From Thermoanaerobacterium aotearoense (GTDB lineage: Bacteria; Bacillota; Thermoanaerobacteria; Thermoanaerobacterales; Thermoanaerobacteraceae): a stretch of 64,000 nt of DNA. Shown piece by piece: positions 42,599 through 50,659 of the stretch (the stretch's first letter is position 1; each line of letters opens with the position of its first letter). The notes under the pieces are model-generated. The model had not been told where the DNA came from and did not search any database. It saw only the letters and a list, made by a program, of their open reading frames with translations. The stretch lies in NCBI RefSeq assembly GCF_009905255.1, contig NZ_CP047602.1, positions 930,001-994,000 on the forward strand, written 5' to 3'. Made by a program: the position numbers and the translations under genes.

Positions 42599-45500
42599 TT
42601 GATAAACTTAAAAGATCTTATAAGCGAAATAATACAAAGCTATTTAAAAGATGATGAAACTATTATAGTCTTAAAGGGATTTAGTATAAAATTGTACGAT
42701 AATAACATCACAATAGACATTGATGACATATTAAAAAATGATAAACTAAAATACTTCAATCTAATAAATGAAAGACGAGTAATTACTTATGAGGAATATT
42801 TAATCCTCTATTCGTTTATAATATATAAATTCAAAAAAATAACAATTCTTGAAAATAATATATACATAAACTACTTTCCTTTATACGTTGATATTCCGGA
42901 ATATATAAAAAAATCTTTGCTGATTAACTTTGATGAGGATAATGAATCAGATGAAGAAATCGGCAATTTATCAGATTATATAGCAATATATAGTAATTTT
43001 AAATATATCAATGGTAAATATTATGTCGTATACAATAATATAATTTCTGATGAGAAAGAAGAAAAATATCCAGTATTTACAAAGGCTGATACAAAAATTG
43101 AAAAGGAGGTTGTGACGTCTTTAGATAAATGCTACAAGTTGGATACTGAAGAGAGCTACGTGACTTTTTTAGACGACATCATAGAAGGAAAAGTAAAAGA
43201 TATACATATATTGGGGGACTGGCACAACGCTTATAATTCATATTTAGATAAGCTTCAGATTTTAAAAAACATATATGAAAGTGACATAGATATTAAAATT
43301 GGGTATGTTAAAGATAGGGAAAGACCGGTAACAGTCAGAAAAGAATACTATGAAATATTGAAAAAATATTGGGGGAAAGATGCATTTAGAAAAATTAAAA
43401 TGTATGACATTGATAGATTATATATTAAAGAAAAAGTCGTAAAAAGTGTATCACAAGGTGAAATAATTGAAAGAATAGTTGAAGAAGTTGAAAAATGCTA
43501 TAGAGGGGAAAATTATAGAGACATTTTTGTAACTGCACCTACTGGTTCAGGAAAATCTGCTATGTTCCAGATTCCTGCTATCTATTTAGCAGAAAAATAT
43601 GAACTTTTTACTATAGTGATTTCACCACTGATAGGTCTTATGAATGATCAAGTTTATAATCTAGATAAGAAAAATTACAAATATGCAAGGACAATAAATT
43701 CAGACATATCACCTATAAAAAGGCAGGAAATTATGAATGAAATTGCCGATAAAAAGTGCCATATATTGTATCTTTCGCCTGAGTCGCTTCTCAGCAAAAG
43801 TGATTTAGAACAGATAATAGGAGATCGTCAGTTAGGTCTATTAGTAATAGATGAAGCCCACATAGTTACAACGTGGGGCAAGCAATTTAGACCTGATTAT
43901 TGGTATTTGGGGGATCATTTAGATAGAATAAAAAAGTATCAACGCAAAAATGGCAAACCAAACTTTGTAATAGCTACATTTACTGCAACTGCTATTTATG
44001 GCGGTATGGAAGATATGTATGATGAGACTATACAAAGCCTTAAAATGTTAGATCCTATTACTTACCTGGGCTACGTTAAAAGAAATGATATAAAAATAAA
44101 TATAGAGAAATCTGAAGTAACAATTACTCAAAAAGATGAGTATGAATTAAATAAATTTGATAAACTTATAGAGAAAATGAATAAATCATTGACACTGGGA
44201 CAAAAAATGCTTATATATTTTCCGACGATAGCGCTGATAAATAGATTTTATGAGTACTGTATAGTTAACAATCTAGGGAAATACATTACCAAATATCATG
44301 GCAGGCTCACTCCATACGAAAAAAGGGAGAATTATACTAAATTTAAAGAGAATAAGACTCCTGTAATGTTAGCAACAAAAGCATTTGGCATGGGGATTGA
44401 CATTGACGATATTGATATAATTGCCCACTTTGCACCAACAGGCAATGTATGCGATTATGTGCAGGAAATAGGTAGAGCTGCTCGAAAGCTTGAAATGATT
44501 GGAGAAGCATATTACAATTTTATGAGAAATGATTTTAAGCATATAAATAAATTGCACGGCTTATCAACTGTAAAAGAGTATCAACTAATTAACGTCATAA
44601 AAAAAGTATATGAACTTTATCTGCAAAATATAAAAAATAATTTCAATAAAAAATTGACAAAAAGAAGAAATGCTATGCTGGTAGATGCAGAGTCTTTTCA
44701 GCATATATTTGAGAATCCATTTTTTGATGAGGAAGATGGAATAAACAAAGTAAAGACTGCAATGCTATTAATACAAAAAGATTTCGAAAGAAGATTTGCA
44801 TTTTCACCTTTTAATATTAGACCTATACCATTATTTGAAATAGGATATTTTAAGATAGATCCCAAAATACAAAAGGCTATAATTGAAGAATATGGTGATG
44901 TATTGCATGAAGAATACGATTATCCTGATATTTGCTCTGTCAATTTAAAAAAGATATGGGAAGAAAATTTTTATGAGAAATATTCATTTCCAAAGTTTAA
45001 ATATATGCTTTATTCAAGGGATCATGAGCTAGACTTTGAACATAAGAACGAAATGCGGCATGCACTGTGTGTCGAAATATATTTCAAAGATAGTAATTAT
45101 TTAAATATGTACAACAAATATATAAATGCTGTAAAAGATATTATATATAATTCTGTAAGGGAATCAAAATATTACAAGATAGATGGTAAAGGCGGGTTGG
45201 TCGACTTATTGATGACAAAGATTGGCAACAATGAATATAAAGCAAAAAGCATAGTTGAATCTATTATTTCTTCTATGTCTATTTTCCAAAGGGATTACAA
45301 TAAAAATATACATAGTAGAATTTATACGGTTAAACCATTAAAGACTGGAGAAATTGAATACAGATTTATGAGCGGTGTTGCAGAGTACTTTAGATGGATT
45401 GATAGAACATTTAACTATATAATAAACAATGTTGATGAAGGGAAAATATATTTGGTTGACGACATCGAGAATGGTAATATAAAAGAAATGATGCTTATTT

Positions 45501-45775
45501 TAGGATTGATGGAATCTTTAGATTTATTGATATTTAAAGCATTGGGTGGGAAAAACAGCCAGATATATATTTATGTAAATCAAACTAAAACGATGAAAGA
45601 AATAATAGAGAAACCCTATAGGTATAAAAATAAGCTATTAGAGATAATAGGGGAAAGGCATAAAATATCAGTTGCAATGCTTACTTATCTTTTTGATGGA
45701 AATTTCAGCAGCGAAGAATTTTGGGATCTTATAGAAGATTACTTTTTGGGTATATTACCAAAAGAGATAATGTGA
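42599..45775 (+). CDS. RecQ-like DEAH helicase with large unknown flanking domains
   Basis: A 1058-residue protein. A superfamily 2 helicase core spans about residues 290-670: Walker A APTGSGKSAMFQIP (about 313), VISPLIGLMNDQV (about 340), DEAH in LVIDEAHIVTTWG (about 418), TATA (about 463), and motif VI QEIGRAARK (about 623). The core is closest to RecQ, but the RecQ zinc-binding cysteines, RQC and HRDC domains are not visible. About 290 residues before the core and 390 after match nothing I know. TTG 42599 follows GAGGTG and lies 7 bases after the sigma factor, so the two are translationally linked. Confidence 0.85.
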   Translation: MINLKDLISEIIQSYLKDDETIIVLKGFSIKLYDNNITIDIDDILKNDKLKYFNLINERRVITYEEYLILYSFIIYKFKKITILENNIYINYFPLYVDIPEYIKKSLLINFDEDNESDEEIGNLSDYIAIYSNFKYINGKYYVVYNNIISDEKEEKYPVFTKADTKIEKEVVTSLDKCYKLDTEESYVTFLDDIIEGKVKDIHILGDWHNAYNSYLDKLQILKNIYESDIDIKIGYVKDRERPVTVRKEYYEILKKYWGKDAFRKIKMYDIDRLYIKEKVVKSVSQGEIIERIVEEVEKCYRGENYRDIFVTAPTGSGKSAMFQIPAIYLAEKYELFTIVISPLIGLMNDQVYNLDKKNYKYARTINSDISPIKRQEIMNEIADKKCHILYLSPESLLSKSDLEQIIGDRQLGLLVIDEAHIVTTWGKQFRPDYWYLGDHLDRIKKYQRKNGKPNFVIATFTATAIYGGMEDMYDETIQSLKMLDPITYLGYVKRNDIKINIEKSEVTITQKDEYELNKFDKLIEKMNKSLTLGQKMLIYFPTIALINRFYEYCIVNNLGKYITKYHGRLTPYEKRENYTKFKENKTPVMLATKAFGMGIDIDDIDIIAHFAPTGNVCDYVQEIGRAARKLEMIGEAYYNFMRNDFKHINKLHGLSTVKEYQLINVIKKVYELYLQNIKNNFNKKLTKRRNAMLVDAESFQHIFENPFFDEEDGINKVKTAMLLIQKDFERRFAFSPFNIRPIPLFEIGYFKIDPKIQKAIIEEYGDVLHEEYDYPDICSVNLKKIWEENFYEKYSFPKFKYMLYSRDHELDFEHKNEMRHALCVEIYFKDSNYLNMYNKYINAVKDIIYNSVRESKYYKIDGKGGLVDLLMTKIGNNEYKAKSIVESIISSMSIFQRDYNKNIHSRIYTVKPLKTGEIEYRFMSGVAEYFRWIDRTFNYIINNVDEGKIYLVDDIENGNIKEMMLILGLMESLDLLIFKALGGKNSQIYIYVNQTKTMKEIIEKPYRYKNKLLEIIGERHKISVAMLTYLFDGNFSSEEFWDLIEDYFLGILPKEIM

Positions 45776-45779
45776 TTAG

Positions 45780-45812
45780 TGTGGCTTAAGATTTTTGCCA
45801 CATTTTTTATTT
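45780..45812 (+). terminator. Terminator of the sigma/helicase pair
   Basis: TGTGGC (45780-45785) and GCCACA (45797-45802) form a stem followed by a seven-T run, shortly after the helicase stop. Confidence 0.7.
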
Positions 45813-45924
45813 TAAGCATTTCCTGACACAACATGGAAAGCCATTGTGATAAGATTAATATGCAAATAAAATAAATGGCAACTTAATGATTCTATTATAA
45901 TCATATAAAGAAAGGGAGATCTAT

Positions 45925-46290
45925 ATGAAAAAAGCAGACGGTATTATTTCATTGATAGCAGGAGTTATAAGCATATTTGCAGCTATAGCAACACTGCTTG
46001 TAGGCGGAGCTGGATCAGCATTTCAAGCGGAAGGATCAAATACAGTAATAGGACTTGGCTGGGGTGGAGTTGTATTCTCATTCCTAGTAGTAATATTTGG
46101 AGCAATAGCTATTGGGGCAAAGAGTAAAGCTGCAGGCATCCTATTAATCATCTCTTCAATTTTAGGTGCTATATTAGGTGGGACATTAGTTGCAATCTTT
46201 ATGGTGCTTTCACTTGTTGGAGGAATTCTGGTTTTGATTGGAAATAAAAAAGAACCAGAAGACAGTACAAAGTCATGTATTTACAAGTAA
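45925..46290 (+). CDS. Small four-helix membrane protein (DUF4064-like)
   Basis: A 121-residue Gly/Ala-rich protein with about three or four membrane helices (IISLIAGVISIFAAIATLLV near residue 7; VVFSFLVVIFGAIAIGA; ILLIISSILGAILGGTLVAI; FMVLSLVGGILVLIG) and a short charged tail. It looks like the DUF4064 type of small membrane proteins. A good ribosome site (AAAGGGAG) precedes it and a terminator lies on each side, so it is a separate unit inside the island. In defence islands, small membrane proteins are often effectors, but nothing ties it to BREX directly. Confidence 0.7.
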   Translation: MKKADGIISLIAGVISIFAAIATLLVGGAGSAFQAEGSNTVIGLGWGGVVFSFLVVIFGAIAIGAKSKAAGILLIISSILGAILGGTLVAIFMVLSLVGGILVLIGNKKEPEDSTKSCIYK

Positions 46291-46332
46291 AACTTTCGAC
46301 AATATCATAGAGTCTAAATAGGCCTCAAAATA

Positions 46333-46378
46333 AAGCTCACATTTAAGGTCCATTGCTTTTTATGTGAGTTTTAATTTA
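46333..46378 (+). terminator. Terminator after the small membrane protein gene
   Basis: CTCACAT (46336-46342) and ATGTGAG (46362-46368) form the stem, followed by TTTTAATTT. Confidence 0.6.
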
Positions 46379-46405
46379 AAGAGTTTATCAAAAACTTTAA
46401 AATAA

Positions 46406-46434
46406 TTGAAGGAAATTGCAGATTTACGTAGAAT
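46406..46434 (+). promoter_or_regulatory. Candidate promoter of the BREX operon
   Basis: TTGAAG (46406-46411), 17-base spacer, TAGAAT (46429-46434), with brxF starting 32 bases later. It fits sigma-A, and equally the region-4 type of the island sigma factor. Confidence 0.45.
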
Positions 46435-46465
46435 TATTAACTTATAGGTAGAAAAGGGGATGATT

Positions 46466-46936
46466 ATGTTACTATGTGAGAATATTAGAGACGCATTGGC
46501 TATTTTGCAAAATGAATATCATAAATTGATACTAGTTTTGACTCTATTAGATGATAAGGCAGAAGTTGTAGAGAAAATATCTAATAAGTATGCATATGAT
46601 GTTTTGAATGTAAATCTTAGATTATCAGAAAAGTTGATTAGCGTTCCTATATCTGAACGCTGGCTACATGTTGATGAATTTTTTTCAAGATTACTTAATG
46701 ACTATAAGACGGATGTGATTGTATTAAATAGCATAGAGATGCTATTTGAAACCCATTTAAAGGTTGATCCATTGCGGCTACTGAAAAGTGTGAGTAGGTA
46801 CAGAAAGATTATAGCAATCTGGACAGGCGATTATACAGACGGTGTGTTGACGTATGCAGAGCCTTCACATCCAGAATATAGAAGATATAAAAATGATGAT
46901 CTTGATTTCATAATGGTACGCAGCAACTGCATATAG
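46466..46936 (+). CDS. brxF: BREX type 3 protein BrxF
   Basis: A 156-residue BrxF. The family's C-terminal half is clear: VIVLNSIEMLFETHLKVDPLR (DNIEILF-type, about 90-110), SRYRKIIAIWTGDY, then LTYAEPSHPEYRRY (about 131-145). BrxF is described as a P-loop protein, but the expected N-terminal GxxxxGK is absent: the place is taken by LILVLTLLDDKAEVVEKI. It may therefore not bind ATP by itself. ATG 46466 is used because AAAGGGG gives a 6-base spacer; ATG 46460 touches that site. It is the first gene of the BREX operon. Confidence 0.85.
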   Translation: MLLCENIRDALAILQNEYHKLILVLTLLDDKAEVVEKISNKYAYDVLNVNLRLSEKLISVPISERWLHVDEFFSRLLNDYKTDVIVLNSIEMLFETHLKVDPLRLLKSVSRYRKIIAIWTGDYTDGVLTYAEPSHPEYRRYKNDDLDFIMVRSNCI

Positions 46937-46962
46937 AAATTAAATTAAAGGGAGGATTCAAT

Positions 46963-49900
46963 GTGAGATACGGTGATCTTGTACATTACGATCCAATTGA
47001 GACAATAATTAATTTGAAAGATGCTGATGATGAAGAAAAAGCGGCTGCCCTTGTTAAATCATATGTGATGTCTGATAATATGGCAGAAAATATTATTAAT
47101 ATATGTATTTCACAGTTGCAATTTGATGAAACAATTGACAATAAGGGGCTTTTTATCGTTGGTAATTATGGCACGGGTAAGTCCCACTTAATGTCTGTTA
47201 TATCATCAATTGCCGAAAATGAAAAATTACTAAAATTTGTAACAAATGATAAGTTTAAAGATGGCATGAGGAGGATAGCTGGAAAATTTAAAGTTTTAAG
47301 ATTTGATATTGGCTCTACAGACATGCCATTGAGGGATATAGTTTTGTCTAAAGTTGAAGAAAATATTCATCAGCTGGGAATTGAGTACAATTTTCCGCCC
47401 ATGAATAAAGTAGCAAATAACAAAGACTCGTTCATGGAAATGATGGCTCTATTTGAAGAGAAGTATCCAGGCAAAGGCTACCTTATTGTAGTTGATGAGC
47501 TTTTTGACTTCTTAAAAACAAGAAAAGAACAAGAGCTTATTAAAGACTTAGCCTTTTTAAGGGAAATTGGAGAAATAAGCAAATCAACGAAAATTAGATT
47601 TATGTCTGGCGTGCAGGAATCATTGTTTGACAATCCCGGCTTTCAATTTGTAGCAAGGACGATATTAAAAGTAAAAGATAGGTTTGAGCAAATAATTATA
47701 AAAAGAGAAGATATATCATATGTCGTGTCAGAGAGAATTTTAAAAAAGGATGAAAAACAAAAGGCATATATCAGAAGCCATCTTGGAAAATTTTCAAGTC
47801 TATATAAAAATATGGCTGAAAGAATGAATGAGTTTGTAGACTTGTTTCCTATTCATCCAGCTTTTATAGAAGTATTTGAAAAAATTTATATAGCTGAAAA
47901 AAGAGAAGTTTTAAAGACGATCACGAATCTTATAAAAAATATAATTGATGAAGAAGTAGCAGAGGATATGCCGGGAATCATATCTTATGATGCGTATTGG
48001 GATTTTATTAAAGACAATATGTCTATGAGGACGAATCCAGATATAAAAGATGTTATCGATAAAAGCAGTATAATAGAAGGAGCAATTTTGCGCTCTTTTC
48101 CAAGGCCACAATACAAAGATAGTGCAATAAAGATTATAAACGCATTAAGTGTATATAGGTTGGCTACAGGCGACATACGAACGCCAATTGGAATAACAGT
48201 TGATAACATAAAAGATGATTTATGCTTATTTATAAGGATCCCAGAATTTGAAGAAGATTTCTTAAGGACAACAATAGAGACAATAATGAAAGACATAATA
48301 CGAACTGTAAATGGCCAGTTTATATCCTACAATCAAGATAATCAGCAGTATTACATTGATATGGTGCGAGTTGGAATAGACTATGATGTTATCATACAAG
48401 AAAAGGCCGAAAAACTAGACGATGATACTTTAAATCGCTATTACTTTGAAATATTGCTAAAGGTTCTTGATTGGAACGTGAAAGAATATGTGCCAAATTT
48501 TAAAATCTGGGAATACAGCTTAAAATGGCTTGATAAAAATATTGAGAGAGATGGGTATCTCTTTATGGGGTCTCCAGATGAGAGATCAACAGCACAACCA
48601 CCGAGAGATTTTTACATATACTTTTTAAATCCATATTCAATAGATAATAGGAAATATATTGAAAATGGGAAAAAAGATGAAGTGTTTTTTGAATTTACTA
48701 ATTACGATGAAAAGCTGGAAAGTTTGTTAAAGTCTTATTCTGCATCAATGATTTTATATGATAGTTCAGCAAATGACGGCAAGGCTATTTATAGCAGCAA
48801 AGCTGATGGCTTTATGAAAGAAATAGTTAAATGGATAAAGACAAATATAGGAAATTGTTTTAGTGTTTCACATAATGGAGTTACAAAGAGAATTTTGGAC
48901 ATGGCAAGGGGTACAAAAAGAGAAGACGAGACGATAAAAGATTACATAGATTTTGTTGCTTCATCTTGTTTGTCATTTTACTTTGCTGATAAATATCCAG
49001 ATTATCCAAAGTTTAAAGTTATTATAACGAGAGATAATAGAGAAGCTATGTTTAAATATGGGCTTAATTACATTGCGGGGCAAAAGTCTGAGCATGGAGC
49101 AAAAATACTTCAGACATTTGACTTAATCGACAATGATGGAAATATAACAGTTGAAAATTCAAGATATGTAAAATATTTTCAGGATATAGTGAATAGCTTG
49201 CCTGAAGGCAAAGTCTTAAACCACGATGATATTTTTGTTTTGGAAAATGAAGTTGAAATTGATAGAAAGTTTAGATTAGACGGAGAATGGGTAGCTCTCA
49301 TACTTTGCACTTTAGTGTATAATGGAGAAATTGCAATTACTGTAAACAATAAGAAATACGATGCTACTATGCTATCTGATTTAGTAAAGTTAGCTCCAAA
49401 TGATATTGTCAACTTTTCTTTTTGCGATAGACCAAAGGGGATTCCGATTAATACATTAAAAAGACTTATGGAGATTATTGGGCTGCCAACAGGAACTATT
49501 TCAAATCCAGAAAAGCAGGTAGAAGCAATTAAAGAAATGAATAAAAAATTTGATGAATTAATTAATGAAGCGCATTCTGTAATTCAGTATGTTACAAGCG
49601 GTAAGACGATTTGGGATAAGCTGTTATTTAATGATGCTGAGAAAAAGTCATACAAAGATGAATTGAACGGTTTTATATCATTTTTAAATACTCTTAAGAG
49701 GTTTAATACGCCAGGGAAATTGAGAAATTTTAGGTATTCTAAAGAAGACATTGAGAGAGAATTTGCTGCATTGAAGTTGATAAATAGAATTCAAAAAATA
49801 ATGAATTTTGTTAATAGCATTGATGCTTACGTAGTATACATATCTAAAGCTTGTTTGGTGTTGGTAGATAATAATGATTGGATTAAAAAAGTGGAAGATG

Positions 49901-50646
49901 TTAAGCAAAAAATAGAAGATACGATTAAAAATATCGATAATGTAGATCTGAATGCGGCTAAAAACGACGTAATTAATGAGCTGATAAATATTAAAAAAGA
50001 GTATATCGATATATACTTTGATGAGCATAGAAAACACAGACTAGACTACAAAGGAGACGAGCATAAAAAGAAAATACTAAATAGCAGCAAGCTTTATAAT
50101 CTCAGAAAGCTAAAATCAATTGATATACTTAGTGGTTCAGAATTGACTGCAATAGAAGAAGAGCTTGGTAAAATCAATTCATGCTTTAGTTTGACACCAC
50201 AAGATTTAGAAACAGAAGTCCAATGTAAATACTGCAAGTATAGGTATGGCGACAAAAATGAGTTATTGGTATACGGAAAGTTGGATGAGATAGAAAATAA
50301 AATTGATGAGATTTATAAAAACTGGGAAGAAGAATTACTTAAAAATATTGAAGATCCTTTAATAAAAGATAATATAAATTATTTAAATGATGATCAACAG
50401 AAGTGTATTAATGAGTTTATTGCAAGAAGATCGCTCCCAGAAAAAATAGACAATTTATTTTTATCGTCTATAAAAGACCTTTTAAAAGGACTTGATAAAG
50501 TAGAAATAGATTCTAAAGAGTTTATTGCTAACATAACAGGCAATGGTCCTGTGACATTGGACGATTTTAAAAATAACTTTATGAAATTTATAGAAAATAA
50601 GGTGAATGGCAAAGAAAAAGATAAAGTAAGAATCATAATAAAATGA
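46963..50646 (+). CDS. brxC: BREX type 3 ATPase BrxC
   Basis: A 1227-residue AAA+ ATPase (BrxC/PglY, DUF6079 type). It starts RYGDLVHYDPIETIINLKDA, with Walker A VGNYGTGKSHLMSVI (about 66-80) and a Walker B in YLIVVDELFDFLKTRKEQE (about 174-192). The long C-terminal part is helical, with a CKYCKYRYGD zinc-like motif near residue 1090. BrxC is required for both methylation and phage exclusion in BREX systems. GTG 46963 follows GGGAGG by 7 bases. It is 26 bases after brxF and 13 before the methyltransferase gene. Confidence 0.92.
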   Translation: MRYGDLVHYDPIETIINLKDADDEEKAAALVKSYVMSDNMAENIINICISQLQFDETIDNKGLFIVGNYGTGKSHLMSVISSIAENEKLLKFVTNDKFKDGMRRIAGKFKVLRFDIGSTDMPLRDIVLSKVEENIHQLGIEYNFPPMNKVANNKDSFMEMMALFEEKYPGKGYLIVVDELFDFLKTRKEQELIKDLAFLREIGEISKSTKIRFMSGVQESLFDNPGFQFVARTILKVKDRFEQIIIKREDISYVVSERILKKDEKQKAYIRSHLGKFSSLYKNMAERMNEFVDLFPIHPAFIEVFEKIYIAEKREVLKTITNLIKNIIDEEVAEDMPGIISYDAYWDFIKDNMSMRTNPDIKDVIDKSSIIEGAILRSFPRPQYKDSAIKIINALSVYRLATGDIRTPIGITVDNIKDDLCLFIRIPEFEEDFLRTTIETIMKDIIRTVNGQFISYNQDNQQYYIDMVRVGIDYDVIIQEKAEKLDDDTLNRYYFEILLKVLDWNVKEYVPNFKIWEYSLKWLDKNIERDGYLFMGSPDERSTAQPPRDFYIYFLNPYSIDNRKYIENGKKDEVFFEFTNYDEKLESLLKSYSASMILYDSSANDGKAIYSSKADGFMKEIVKWIKTNIGNCFSVSHNGVTKRILDMARGTKREDETIKDYIDFVASSCLSFYFADKYPDYPKFKVIITRDNREAMFKYGLNYIAGQKSEHGAKILQTFDLIDNDGNITVENSRYVKYFQDIVNSLPEGKVLNHDDIFVLENEVEIDRKFRLDGEWVALILCTLVYNGEIAITVNNKKYDATMLSDLVKLAPNDIVNFSFCDRPKGIPINTLKRLMEIIGLPTGTISNPEKQVEAIKEMNKKFDELINEAHSVIQYVTSGKTIWDKLLFNDAEKKSYKDELNGFISFLNTLKRFNTPGKLRNFRYSKEDIEREFAALKLINRIQKIMNFVNSIDAYVVYISKACLVLVDNNDWIKKVEDVKQKIEDTIKNIDNVDLNAAKNDVINELINIKKEYIDIYFDEHRKHRLDYKGDEHKKKILNSSKLYNLRKLKSIDILSGSELTAIEEELGKINSCFSLTPQDLETEVQCKYCKYRYGDKNELLVYGKLDEIENKIDEIYKNWEEELLKNIEDPLIKDNINYLNDDQQKCINEFIARRSLPEKIDNLFLSSIKDLLKGLDKVEIDSKEFIANITGNGPVTLDDFKNNFMKFIENKVNGKEKDKVRIIIK

Positions 50647-50659
50647 TGGAGGAATTGAC

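Noticed and set aside
49684-50037. Minus-strand frame of 117 codons inside brxC
   Set aside because: It is opposite a clear brxC, hydrophobic by AT-bias only, and has no ribosome site.
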